From JAQGMV01 sp050260255 (lineage in GTDB: Bacteria; Pseudomonadota; Gammaproteobacteria; Burkholderiales; SG8-41), in the NCBI GenBank assembly GCA_050260255.1, contig JBLNBW010000044.1:1-64000 (forward strand): DNA of 64,000 bases. The letters run 5' to 3'. Positions within the stretch are counted from its first letter, which is position 1, and each line of letters begins with the position of its first letter. Both the position numbers and the translations under genes were made by a program. The notes under the pieces are model-generated. The model had not been told where the DNA came from. It saw only the letters and a program-made list of their open reading frames with translations, and made no database searches. Positions 17,394 through 26,646 of the stretch are shown one piece after another.

Positions 17394-18328
17394 CGAGGTC
17401 CGCTAGAGCGTCGCGCCCGATCGCGGTACGGCTGAAACCGCGTGCGCGGATACTGGGGAGCAAGCCAGTTTTGCGCGACGGACTCCAGCGCGGCGGGCTT
17501 TATGCCGAACGGAAATCGCGAGTTGCATACCGAGTCCACCTTCATCGAGCGCACGTTGTCCCGGGTCATCATCTTGCCGGGCAGAGATTCGAGCACCGCT
17601 GCCTGCAGGTACGACAGGCGAGCACCCAACCCTATCACCGGACGCGGATGTCCGCTCACTTCGCCTGCGTAGCGCACCAGCTCGCGCAGCGTGTATACCT
17701 TCGGCCCGCAAAGATCGTACGCGGCGCCTATCGCCTCGGGATCTTCCAGCGCCGCGGCGTAAGCGGCGGCGACGTCTTCCACGTACACAGGCTGAAAGCG
17801 TGCATTTGCACACGCGAGTGGAACGATGGGCGCCATCGACTGCATGCGTGCGAACACGGTGAGAAAGCGATCGCCGGGGCCGAACACGACCGAGGGCCGG
17901 AAAACGGTGTAGGCAAGGCCCGACTCCCTGACGACGATCTCCCCCTGGCCTTTGCTGCGCACATAGTCGCTAGGGCCGTTGACGTCCGCATTGAGCGCGC
18001 TCATGTGCAGCAGGCGCTGCACGCCCTGCGCCTTGCATGCGCCCACCACTTTGCGCGGCAGCTCGACGTGCACCTGCTGAAAATTGCCGTGAAGAATGCC
18101 GACGAGATTGATCACGGCATGCTGTCCGCGCAAGCACCACGACAACGTTCGCGGATCGTGAATGTCGGCCTCGACCAGTTCGACGGTCGGCAGGACGGTG
18201 AGATGCTTCACCCGTTCGCGACGGCGCGTCGGGACACGCAAGCGATAGCCTTTTGCCGCGAGGACCTCGCAGATGTGCCGCCCAATAAAACCGCTGCCAC
18301 CCAGCACGCAAACGTTTTCGATGTTCAT
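17390..18328 (-). CDS. NDUFA9-like NAD(P)-binding protein (atypical SDR)
   Basis: This Rossmann-fold protein has 312 residues, and relatives are called complex I NDUFA9 subunit family proteins. The cofactor motif VLGGSGFIGRHI is at residues 8-19, followed by VEADIHDPRTL and the VINLVGIL strand. The usual YxxxK becomes DYVRSKGQGE. The ATG at 18328 has GGAGG five bases upstream and gives the family N-terminus. The upstream open frame is not coding. The stop overlaps the cca start. Function in bacteria is not established; quinone or ubiquinone-biosynthesis links are only hypotheses. Confidence 0.85.
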   Translation of the reverse strand: MNIENVCVLGGSGFIGRHICEVLAAKGYRLRVPTRRRERVKHLTVLPTVELVEADIHDPRTLSWCLRGQHAVINLVGILHGNFQQVHVELPRKVVGACKAQGVQRLLHMSALNADVNGPSDYVRSKGQGEIVVRESGLAYTVFRPSVVFGPGDRFLTVFARMQSMAPIVPLACANARFQPVYVEDVAAAYAAALEDPEAIGAAYDLCGPKVYTLRELVRYAGEVSGHPRPVIGLGARLSYLQAAVLESLPGKMMTRDNVRSMKVDSVCNSRFPFGIKPAALESVAQNWLAPQYPRTRFQPYRDRARRSSGPR

Positions 18329-18508
18329 GATGCCTCCACGGCTTGGAGGGAATCGTTTCACCGCCAAGCACGCTAACCTCTTCGATGCTCGTGCCGCCCC
18401 TGCTGCATTCCATGGCGATTGTACAGCCTGGGCTGCAGGCGGATTGGTGCCACGTCGCCGAAACGGCAAGCGGGTATGGGGGAGCGACTGGGAGCGCAGC
18501 GAGCGCGC

Positions 18509-20443
18509 TCAGGGCGTATCGCCGAGCGGCGTCTCCCCGTTCGCGCGGCGCGGCGCGATGACGCCCAGCCTCTGCCGCAGCGATTGCAGCTGCTGAGTGA
18601 AGGTGTGCGCGTAGTATGTGGCGTTCGACATCACCTTCTTCACGTAATCGCGCGTTTCGTTGAACGGTATGGCCTCCGCATACACCGCCCCTTCGAGCGG
18701 CGCATCGGTGCGCCAGGCGCGCGCGCGTCCGGGACCCGCGTTGTAAGCGGCCGACGCGAGCACCGACGAGCCATCGAGCGTATCGAGCACGTGCTTCAGG
18801 TAGTACGTGCCCAGGCTCAGATTCGTGTCGATGTCGGTGACCTGCGAAACGTGCCAGTTGCGCAATCCCAGCTTGGTCGCGACCCATTTCGCGGTGGCCG
18901 GCATGAGCTGCATGAGGCCGCCCGCGCCGGCGGACGAGCGGGCGCTCGCCACGAAACGGCTTTCCTGACGGATGAGCCCATAGACCCATGCTTCGTCGAG
19001 GTCGAGCTGGGTGGTGTACGTCTTCAAGTTCTGGCGGTAGGGCGCCACGTAGCGCAAGCTGAAGTCGTGCAGGCTCTCGGTGCGGTCGGCGGTGTTGATG
19101 GCGCGATCCCACAGCTCGTTGCGGCGCGCGACTTCCGACGCCGCGAGCAGCTGCTTGTCGTCGAGATTGCGTATCGTGTAGAACCATTCGCGCGTGCCGT
19201 CGACGCGCAGGTTCATCTTGTACAGCGCCAGCGCGCGCTGTATGCCGGGCAGCCCGCTGATTGCGCGTACTTCGTCGTTGCTCGGTTTGTACGCCACCGG
19301 TGGCACGGCAATTTTCTCGCCCAGCGCTTCGAGCGCAAGCTGGCCGTAGAAGTTGTACTCGCCCGACAGCGGCTTGAACAGCGCCAGGGCCTCCTCGCTT
19401 CGGCCCAGCGCTTCGAGGGCGCGCGCTTTCCAGTAGCGCCAGCTCGACTGTCCCCGTTCCTTTGCGGTCATCGCGTCTATCGCCGCCAGCACGTCCTTCC
19501 AGCTGCGTACGAGCAGCGCCGCTCGCACTTTCCACGCGAGCTGCAGATCGCTGAGATCGCCCGCTTTCGCATACCACTCGAGCGCCGCGGGGTCGTGCCG
19601 CATGGCAGCGAAATAAGCGAGCTGACCCCACACGTAGGCGCGATCGTCCTCGCTGAAGCGCGACTCGAGGCGCGCCCAGTAGCCCGCGGCCTGCGACGGC
19701 GAGCTGCGCGCGAGTCGATACACGGCGAACATCGCGGTCTCGCGCAGCGCCCGCGTCTTGAGATCGACCGGCTTGTCGAGGTAGCCAGCGGGATTGGACG
19801 ACACCAGCATCAGCGTCCGCAGCTCGGGACCTGTGCCAGGCGGCAGGAACGTACCGACGCGCCACGCCATGTTGGTCTGACCGAGCTCCAGCGACAGGCG
19901 AACGCGGCTCCACACGTCTTCTTCCGACAGCTGCCCGGCGGCAGCGAGCGCCTTGAACAACGGGGTGCAGTTGTCCGGCAGCTCGCGGCCGACGAACCAC
20001 AGGGGCCGCGCTTCCTGCAGGGCTTCGGTGGGCTTGGCGCGTGATTTCGCCTGCAGCGCATAACACGTGAGCTCGAGATCCTCGCCGACGCCCGCGCCAA
20101 GCTCGGCCTGGAAAGTGTCCCAGTCCTGATCGCGGGCAAGCGCCTTCAGCCATTCGGTGCGCAGCCGCTCGGCGAGCAGCGTGTCGGCGTTGTTGGCGAG
20201 GAAGGTGCGCACTTCGCCGGGTGTTGCATCATCCAGCCGCAGGCGCAGCTGCCAGTACGCGACGTACGGCTCGAGCACATGGCCGCGCAGCCGCTTGGCA
20301 TAGAGGTCGAGCTTGCGCGCATCGCCCACACGGAATGCTTCACGCGCGGCCAGGAAGTCGTCTTCCTGCGGGCCGGCGTAGGCGCCAGCGGCGGCAACGG
20401 CGAGCGCCGCGGCGGCAACGATTCGTGTCATCGGAGAGATCAT
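18509..20443 (-). CDS. slt: Soluble lytic murein transglycosylase
   Basis: This periplasmic enzyme cleaves peptidoglycan between MurNAc and GlcNAc to give 1,6-anhydro ends. The ATG at 20443 gives MISPMTRIVAAAALAVAAAGAYA, an export signal; the ATG at 20431 is also possible. A long alpha-superhelical U/L-type region fills about residues 30-450. The C-terminal SLT catalytic domain has GLIRQESRF with the catalytic glutamate, GLMQLMPATA and AAYNAGPGRARAW. About 640 residues is normal. It lies upstream of the NDUFA9-like gene on the same strand. Confidence 0.94.
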   Translation of the reverse strand: MISPMTRIVAAAALAVAAAGAYAGPQEDDFLAAREAFRVGDARKLDLYAKRLRGHVLEPYVAYWQLRLRLDDATPGEVRTFLANNADTLLAERLRTEWLKALARDQDWDTFQAELGAGVGEDLELTCYALQAKSRAKPTEALQEARPLWFVGRELPDNCTPLFKALAAAGQLSEEDVWSRVRLSLELGQTNMAWRVGTFLPPGTGPELRTLMLVSSNPAGYLDKPVDLKTRALRETAMFAVYRLARSSPSQAAGYWARLESRFSEDDRAYVWGQLAYFAAMRHDPAALEWYAKAGDLSDLQLAWKVRAALLVRSWKDVLAAIDAMTAKERGQSSWRYWKARALEALGRSEEALALFKPLSGEYNFYGQLALEALGEKIAVPPVAYKPSNDEVRAISGLPGIQRALALYKMNLRVDGTREWFYTIRNLDDKQLLAASEVARRNELWDRAINTADRTESLHDFSLRYVAPYRQNLKTYTTQLDLDEAWVYGLIRQESRFVASARSSAGAGGLMQLMPATAKWVATKLGLRNWHVSQVTDIDTNLSLGTYYLKHVLDTLDGSSVLASAAYNAGPGRARAWRTDAPLEGAVYAEAIPFNETRDYVKKVMSNATYYAHTFTQQLQSLRQRLGVIAPRRANGETPLGDTP

Positions 20444-20564
20444 ACGGTCACGGGCATTGTACGGATTTTCGCGCTCAACAGAAGGCAATAGTAAGCATGA
20501 ACGCACGACTGTGCCCGCCCGATTACCGTACCATGCCTCGACCCTGGCTTTGCCGGGACGCCGA

Positions 20565-22079
20565 TCAGGCCAGGAACAGCCGATACGCCGGATTGTCGCT
20601 CTCGTTGCGGTACGGGTATCCGAGCTCCTCGAGAAAAGCGCTGAACTTGCGCTTGTCCTGCGGCGGCACCTGCATGCCGACCAGCACCCGGCCGTAATCG
20701 GCGCCGTGATTGCGGTAGTGAAAAAGACTGATGTTCCACCCGCGGCTCATGGCATTCAGGAACTTGAGCAGCGCGCCGGGCCGTTCCGGAAACTCGAAGC
20801 GATAGAGGATTTCGTTGTCTATGGGCGGGGCGTGGCCGCCGACGAGGTGCCGCACGTGCAGCTTGGCAAGCTCGTTGTCGCTCAAGTCGTGGGTCGTCAA
20901 GCCGTGGCGACGCAGATCCCGCACCAGCCGCCCGGTTTCAGCGCGATCGTGCACCTGCACGCCGACGAAGACCTGCGCCTGGCGCGGATCGGCGTAGCGG
21001 TAATTGAATTCGGTGATGTTCCGTGGCCCGAGGAGCGCGCAGAATGCCTTGAAGCTGCCCGGCGTTTCGGGAATCGTCACCGCGAGTATGGCTTCGCGCT
21101 TCTCGCCGAGCTCCGCCTGCTCGGCGACGAATCGCAGGCGGTCGAAATTCATGTTCGCGCCGCACGCGACCGCCACCAGCGTTTCGTTGCGCACGCGCGT
21201 CTGCTCGACGTAGGCCTTGGCGCCCGCGATCGCCAGCGCGCCGGCCGGCTCGAGTATCGCGCGCGTGTCCTGGAACACGTCCTTGATCGCGGCGCAGATC
21301 GCGTCGGTGTCCACGAGGATGATGTCGTCGACCAGCTCCCGGCACAGGCGGAACGTCTCTGCGCCGACTTCCTTCACGGCCACGCCGTCGGCGAAGAGGC
21401 CAACTTGATCGAGCCGCACCCGACGCCCCAGCTTGAGCGAGCGGTACATCGCGTCGGCGTCCTCCGGCTCCACGCCGATGATGCGCACCTCGGGACGCAA
21501 GCGCTTAACATACGCCGCGATGCCGCTGATCAGTCCGCCGCCGCCGATCGCAACGAAGATCGCGTGTATCGGATCGCTGTGCTGTCGCAGGATCTCCATC
21601 CCTATGGTGCCCTGCCCCGCGATGACCTCCGGATCGTCGTAGGGATGCACGAACGTGAGGCCGCCTTTTTCTTCGAGCTCCCGCGCATGGCTGTAAGCCT
21701 CGTCATACGAGTCGCCGTGCAGCACCACACGGGCGCCGCGCGCCTGAACGGCCTCGATCTTGATTTGCGGGGTGGTGACCGGCATGACGATCGTCGCTTT
21801 GCACTTGAGCCGCTGCGCGGCGAGCGCGACGCCTTGCGCGTGGTTGCCGGCGGAGGCCGCGATCACCCCGCGGCGCAGCGCCTCACGCGGCAGCTTGGCC
21901 ATCTTGTTGTAGGCGCCGCGCAGCTTGAACGAGAACACTGGTTGCATGTCCTCGCGCTTGAGCAGCACGCGGTTGTGCAGACGGCCGGAGAGCACCGGCG
22001 CATCTTCCAACGGCGATTCGATGGCGACGTCGTAGACCCGCGCATTGAGGATGCGCTCGAGGTAGTCGATTTTTTTCAT
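20565..22079 (-). CDS. ilvA: Threonine ammonia-lyase, biosynthetic
   Basis: IlvA deaminates threonine to 2-oxobutanoate, the first step of isoleucine synthesis. The PLP lysine is K52 in VFSFKLRGA. The phosphate-binding loop is IGGGGLISG. Two C-terminal ACT-like regulatory domains (about residues 325-500) with FPERPGALLKFL indicate feedback control by isoleucine and valine. The ATG at 22079 gives MKKIDYLERIL, the usual start; the longer frame to 22133 overlaps the upstream gap. The 504-residue length is normal for the long anabolic form. Confidence 0.96.
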   Translation of the reverse strand: MKKIDYLERILNARVYDVAIESPLEDAPVLSGRLHNRVLLKREDMQPVFSFKLRGAYNKMAKLPREALRRGVIAASAGNHAQGVALAAQRLKCKATIVMPVTTPQIKIEAVQARGARVVLHGDSYDEAYSHARELEEKGGLTFVHPYDDPEVIAGQGTIGMEILRQHSDPIHAIFVAIGGGGLISGIAAYVKRLRPEVRIIGVEPEDADAMYRSLKLGRRVRLDQVGLFADGVAVKEVGAETFRLCRELVDDIILVDTDAICAAIKDVFQDTRAILEPAGALAIAGAKAYVEQTRVRNETLVAVACGANMNFDRLRFVAEQAELGEKREAILAVTIPETPGSFKAFCALLGPRNITEFNYRYADPRQAQVFVGVQVHDRAETGRLVRDLRRHGLTTHDLSDNELAKLHVRHLVGGHAPPIDNEILYRFEFPERPGALLKFLNAMSRGWNISLFHYRNHGADYGRVLVGMQVPPQDKRKFSAFLEELGYPYRNESDNPAYRLFLA

Positions 22080-22198
22080 GGTCGGGTAATCCGGAGAGGG
22101 GCTTAGCGTATCAGGAATGGCCACGAGCGACACGCCCTGCCTTGCCGCGGAGCCTACGGCCGTTTACCGGCAAGGCCGATACGGCTACCATCGGGCGC

Positions 22199-22861
22199 AT
22201 GAACCAGGACGAACAGAAGCGCGCCGCTGCGCTCGCCGCGCTGGACCATATTCCGGATGGATGCATGCTCGGAGTGGGGACCGGATCGACGGCCAACTAC
22301 TTCATCGCAGCGCTCGGGCAGATCAAGCACCGACTCGCCGGCGCGGTGGCGAGCTCGGAAGCAAGTGCGACACTCCTCAAGAAAGTGGGGATAGACGTGC
22401 TCGATCTCAATGCGGTCAGCGACGTGCCGGTGTACGTCGACGGCGCCGACGAGATCGATCGCGACCTGTCGATGATCAAAGGCGGCGGTGGAGCGCTCAC
22501 GCGCGAGAAGATCGTCGCGGCCGTCGCCCAGCGCTTCGTCTGCATCGCGGACGAGACCAAGCTGGTCGACAGGCTCGGCAAGTTTCCGCTGCCCATCGAA
22601 GTTATTCCGATGGCCCGCCGCTACGTGGCCTCGCAGATCGAACAGCTCGGCGGGCGACCGGTATGGCGCAAGGATTTCTTGACCGACAACGGGAACGTAA
22701 TACTGGACGTGCACGGCCTCGCCATCGACGACCCGGCCGCGCTCGAAAGCACGCTCGACCATATCGCGGGCGTCGTCACCAACGGACTCTTTGCGCGGCG
22801 CGGCGCGGACGTGCTCGTCCTGGGCACGGTCGATGGCGTACGGACCATCGACCGCCGCTAA
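22199..22861 (+). CDS. rpiA: Ribose-5-phosphate isomerase A
   Basis: This pentose phosphate pathway enzyme interconverts ribose-5-phosphate and ribulose-5-phosphate. The substrate loop GVGTGSTANYFI and the catalytic-acid region VDGADEIDRDLSMIKGGGGAL are clear. KLVDRLGKFPLPIEV follows. Starting from ATG 22199 it has 220 residues, the normal length. The upstream ATG at 22142 would add 19 unrelated residues. It diverges from ilvA, with about 120 bases between the starts. Confidence 0.96.
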   Translation: MNQDEQKRAAALAALDHIPDGCMLGVGTGSTANYFIAALGQIKHRLAGAVASSEASATLLKKVGIDVLDLNAVSDVPVYVDGADEIDRDLSMIKGGGGALTREKIVAAVAQRFVCIADETKLVDRLGKFPLPIEVIPMARRYVASQIEQLGGRPVWRKDFLTDNGNVILDVHGLAIDDPAALESTLDHIAGVVTNGLFARRGADVLVLGTVDGVRTIDRR

Positions 22862-22945
22862 TGCGCTTGGTCAGGAGCCAGGGCTGGAACTGATGCTGGG
22901 CTGAACCGCATCATACGGTGACATCCGCGGCAAAGCGACGTCACT

Positions 22946-23392
22946 CTATAACAGGTCTGGCGCCAACACGGCCCGCACTACTGTCTCGCGGCTGTGCTCC
23001 GCGCGGACGAGCCACCAGATCGAGCCCGTGCTCATCGGCCAGCCGTCGATCTTCCCGGTGAGCGCGAGCGCGGCCACGGCGCCCAGGGTCGGCTGGTGCC
23101 CCACGACAACGACCGTCTCGTCGCCATACGGCCAGCCGACTTTGTCCATCACCTGCTCCGGCGTTGCCGCCGTGCCGACCGCCTCTTCGGTACGGAAGTC
23201 CGCAGTGAGCGCACGGGCCGTTTCCTGCGCGCGGACGGCAGGGCTCACCATGATGCGATAGGCGTCGGGCAGCCGCGGCCGCAGCCATGCGGCCATCGTT
23301 TCGGCCTGGCGCCTACCCGTAGCGCTCAACGTGCGCTCACTGTCCGGATAGCCGGGCGGAGCATCGGCATGCCGCCAGAGTATCAGCTGCAT
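22946..23392 (-). CDS. sixA: Phosphohistidine phosphatase SixA-like
   Basis: This small histidine-phosphatase-superfamily protein has 148 residues. The phospho-accepting histidine is in LILWRHADA (H8), a variant of RHG. The second histidine is in VVVVGHQPTLGAV. SixA in E. coli dephosphorylates phosphohistidine on ArcB or PtsN-type proteins; the target here is unknown. It begins 6 bases after yggX, so they are probably one transcript. Confidence 0.88.
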   Translation of the reverse strand: MQLILWRHADAPPGYPDSERTLSATGRRQAETMAAWLRPRLPDAYRIMVSPAVRAQETARALTADFRTEEAVGTAATPEQVMDKVGWPYGDETVVVVGHQPTLGAVAALALTGKIDGWPMSTGSIWWLVRAEHSRETVVRAVLAPDLL

Positions 23393-23398
23393 GGACGA

Positions 23399-23671
23399 TC
23401 ACGGCTTGGGCGGCACGTAGCCTGCCGCGGTTTCCGCGCCCTCGCCGAAGAAGTGCTTCTCCATCTGCTGCGCGAGATAGTCGCGCGCTTTCTTGTCGGC
23501 AAGGTTCAGGCGGTGTTCGTTGACGAGCATCTTCTGGAGCTCCAGCCATTGCTTCCACGCTTCCTTGGAAACGTTGGCATAGATCTTCTTGCCCAGCTCG
23601 CCCGGATACGGCGGATAGTCCAGCCCTTCCGCCTCGCGGCCCAGTTTCACGCAATGCACGGTGCGCGCCAT
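23399..23671 (-). CDS. yggX: YggX-type Fe(II)-trafficking / oxidative-damage protection protein
   Basis: This 90-residue cytosolic protein protects Fe-S enzymes in related bacteria. The start is the ATG at 23671, giving ARTVHCVKLGREAEGLDYPPY with the conserved cysteine near residue 7. GELGKKIYANVSKEAW and QWLELQKMLVNEHRLNL are family signatures. The longer open frame upstream overlaps the GGDEF/EAL gap and is not coding. It lies between the GGDEF/EAL gene and sixA. Confidence 0.94.
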   Translation of the reverse strand: MARTVHCVKLGREAEGLDYPPYPGELGKKIYANVSKEAWKQWLELQKMLVNEHRLNLADKKARDYLAQQMEKHFFGEGAETAAGYVPPKP

Positions 23672-23733
23672 CGCTGACCTCGTCTCGAAATGTAGCCGCG
23701 TATTATCGCAAATCCGCGCTGCCCACGGCAGCG

Positions 23734-26562
23734 TCAGGCAGCCCGGGCGCGCGCCCTGTGCGCGGCGACGATGAGTGGATGATCGTCCCGGGGGCGCTCG
23801 AGGAAATAGCCCTGGGCGCAGTCGACGTCGAAGCCCTTGAGCATTTCCAGCGTGGCTTCGTCCTCCACGCATTCGGCTATGGTGGTTTTATGCAAGCCGC
23901 GTGCGACCGCGACGATGGCCTTCACGAAGAGCTGGTTGTCGTGGTCGTGCGGCAGGTTGCGGATGAAGAGGCCGTCGATCTTCACCGAGTCGGCCTGCAG
24001 GTGCTTGAGATATGCGAACGACGAGAAGCCCGTGCCGAAGTCGTCGAGGCACACGCCGCATCCCGTCTCGCGCAACGCCTCGATGAAGCGCTGCGCATCG
24101 TGAAGGTCCGACACCGCCGACGTTTCGGTGAGCTCAACCAGCAGGCGGCGCGGCACTACGTTGCAGCGCCTCAGCTCTTCGGCAATGAACTGGGGCAGCG
24201 CCGGCTCGTCGAACGAGCGCCCGGAGATGTTCACCGCGATGGCGGGGATGTGTTCGTTGTGCGCGAGCATCTCTATCGCTTCGCGCACCACCCAGCGATC
24301 GATGTCGAGAATCTTGCCGGATTTCTCCGCCATCGGAATGAATTCCGCGGGCATGAGTATGCGGTCCGGGTTGTCCTTGTCGCGCATGCGCACCAGCGCC
24401 TCGAAATGCGCGAGCTCGCGGCCGTGCGCCGTGTAGACGCCCTGGTACTGCAGATGCATGAGCCCGCTCTCCAGCGCGTGCAGGATGCGGTCGTTCCACG
24501 AAAGGCGCGAGATCATCTGCTGCGACGTGTCGATGTCGCTGCGATAAATGCGCCAGGCGTTTTTGCCGGCTTCTTTCGCCTGATACATCGCGGTGTCGGC
24601 GCGCGCAATCAGCTCCTCGGCGCTGTCCGCATGATCCGGAAACACCGCGATGCCGAGGCTGGACGTGAGACGCAGGCTCTGGCCTTCGAACTGAAAGCGC
24701 ACCAGCGATATCGAGCGCGTGATCCGCTCGGCGAGCACGCGCAGCATCTCGTTCGAGATCTCCGGCACCAGTATGGCGAATTCGTCACCGCCGAGGCGGC
24801 TGAAGATCTCGTTGCGCCGTACCTGGCCCGCCACTTCGCCGGCCACGCGGATCAACATGGCGTCGCCCGCCCGATGGCCGAAGGTGTCGTTGATGTACTT
24901 GAAGTCGTCGAGATCGAAGAACAGCAGCGCAAGCCGCGAGTCGTGGCGTTGGGCGTCGGCGATCATGCGCGCCAGCTCTTCGTTGAAGCGATGGCGGTTG
25001 TAAAGCCCGGTCAGCGCATCGCGCTCGGCGAGGTAGACCAGCTGATCGGCGGTCTGCCGCTCGCGCGTCACGTCCTCGAACAGCCACAGATGGCCTACCG
25101 GCCGGCCGTACACGTCTTCTACGGCGTGCCCCTGCTGCGTGATGAGACGGCCGTCGGCGAGCTGGATTTCGAGCGTCCCGAAAATCTCGCCCAGGCGCGG
25201 CTGGCGCAATATGTGCCGCCCCTGGTCTTCGGGCCGCGCAAGCGCGGTCGCGGAGCTCGCGAGCACTTCCTGCGGATTGCGCCCGATGAGGCGCGCGCCC
25301 GGCGGCAGCGCCCAGATGCGGGTGAACGCGGGATTGCTGTACACGACCTTCTGATCCGGCGACACGAACAGAATGCCGATGTCCATCGCGGCCAGCAGCG
25401 CGGACAGGCGCGCATGCTCGTTCTGCGCCCGCGTAAGGTAATCCTGCTGCACCGCCTGCGCTTCGCGCAGTTCGATCACCGTCGCCTCGAGACGCTGCTC
25501 CGCCTGCTTGCGCTGGGTGATATCGCGGATGCTGATGCGAATGCCGAGGTATGCGCCGTGGTTGTCGTAGATCGGGCGCCAGTCGGCCGCCGCCCAGAAT
25601 TCCTGACCATTCTTGCGGCGCACGCGAAACTCGTAGTCCTGGCCGCTGTTGCCGCGCAGCGCGCGACGGATCTGGCGCATCGTCCGCACGACGTCCGGTT
25701 CGCTGATGAACGGCGCGGGAAAATTGTCGGTCGCAAGGCACTCCTCGGGCGTATAGCCGAACATATCGGTGACGCGCGGATTGATCCAGATGAGCTTGCC
25801 GTCCGGCCCTATCCACAACTCGCAGTCGTAGCTGTAGTCCGCGATCGCGGTAAACTTCGCCTCGCTTTCCGCGAGCGCCTTGATACGCCCCTCGAGCGTC
25901 GCCGCCATCGCATTGAACGCCCCGGTGAGCTGCCCGACCTCGTCTTCACCGCCCACGGGCAGGCGCACGTTGAGATCGCCCGCGGCGAGCTGCGCGCTCG
26001 CCGCCGTGAGCTGGCGCAAGTTGCGCGTGAGCCAGTACGAGACCGCGACCATCGTCACGGCGGAGAGCATGAGCACGAGAGCGCCTATGAGCAGGCTCTC
26101 GCGTATCAGGTTCGCGCGCGCACCCTTCAAAAACGCGGTGGACCAGCCGAACTTGAGCGTGCCGTATTTCTGCCCGGGCGATGCGATATCCATCTCCGTC
26201 TGGAAACGGGCGTCGAACTTGCGCATCGTCCCGTCCGGCCCACCGGTGGGTGACGGCCCGCTCGCCGCCACCAGCTTGCCCTCGCGGTCGAACAGCAGCA
26301 GATAGGAGCGCTCCTGCTCGCGTCGCACCTCGAGCAACAGCTTTTGCGCGGCCTCGTAATCGCGGTTGGTAAGGAGCGGCACGAGCGCCGCGTTGAGCAG
26401 CGGCTTCTGCTCCTCGAGGTGGACGCGAGCGCGCTCCGCGAGCGTCTCGTCCAGCGTGTTGATGCTATTGGCGAGCAGCAACACGAGCATGACGGCCTGC
26501 ACGAGTACGCTCGCGAGCAACAGCCGCACACGCAGCGATAACCCCATACGCCAGCGGGTCAT
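23734..26562 (-). CDS. Membrane sensor GGDEF/EAL protein with two PAS domains
   Basis: This 942-residue inner-membrane cyclic-di-GMP enzyme has a clear domain order. TM1 is at residues 11-31. A periplasmic segment of ~120 residues follows, then TM2 at 155-177 and HAMP at ~178-232. PAS domains are at ~235-355 and ~385-500, then GGDEF (motif GGDEF at 591-595) and EAL (EAL at 721-723). The EAL catalytic set looks complete: EAL, VNISGRSF, ELTETSA, LDDFGTGFSSF and VKIDG. The position for the inhibitory RxxD site reads RRNE (582-585), so product inhibition may be lost. Both synthesis and breakdown of c-di-GMP are possible. The signal is unknown. Confidence 0.94.
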   Translation of the reverse strand: MTRWRMGLSLRVRLLLASVLVQAVMLVLLLANSINTLDETLAERARVHLEEQKPLLNAALVPLLTNRDYEAAQKLLLEVRREQERSYLLLFDREGKLVAASGPSPTGGPDGTMRKFDARFQTEMDIASPGQKYGTLKFGWSTAFLKGARANLIRESLLIGALVLMLSAVTMVAVSYWLTRNLRQLTAASAQLAAGDLNVRLPVGGEDEVGQLTGAFNAMAATLEGRIKALAESEAKFTAIADYSYDCELWIGPDGKLIWINPRVTDMFGYTPEECLATDNFPAPFISEPDVVRTMRQIRRALRGNSGQDYEFRVRRKNGQEFWAAADWRPIYDNHGAYLGIRISIRDITQRKQAEQRLEATVIELREAQAVQQDYLTRAQNEHARLSALLAAMDIGILFVSPDQKVVYSNPAFTRIWALPPGARLIGRNPQEVLASSATALARPEDQGRHILRQPRLGEIFGTLEIQLADGRLITQQGHAVEDVYGRPVGHLWLFEDVTRERQTADQLVYLAERDALTGLYNRHRFNEELARMIADAQRHDSRLALLFFDLDDFKYINDTFGHRAGDAMLIRVAGEVAGQVRRNEIFSRLGGDEFAILVPEISNEMLRVLAERITRSISLVRFQFEGQSLRLTSSLGIAVFPDHADSAEELIARADTAMYQAKEAGKNAWRIYRSDIDTSQQMISRLSWNDRILHALESGLMHLQYQGVYTAHGRELAHFEALVRMRDKDNPDRILMPAEFIPMAEKSGKILDIDRWVVREAIEMLAHNEHIPAIAVNISGRSFDEPALPQFIAEELRRCNVVPRRLLVELTETSAVSDLHDAQRFIEALRETGCGVCLDDFGTGFSSFAYLKHLQADSVKIDGLFIRNLPHDHDNQLFVKAIVAVARGLHKTTIAECVEDEATLEMLKGFDVDCAQGYFLERPRDDHPLIVAAHRARARAA

Positions 26563-26646
26563 GGTGCAACAATCGCGCGGTGTGTGCGGCGGCCTTCGCC
26601 TGCCGCGCCTGCACTGCGGGGTGAATGAGTCACGAGGCCTCGACTG

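Noticed and set aside
23758..26253. 831-codon plus-strand open frame opposite the GGDEF/EAL gene
   Set aside because: It is a mirror of a gene with intact catalytic motifs; the translated sequence shows no domain.
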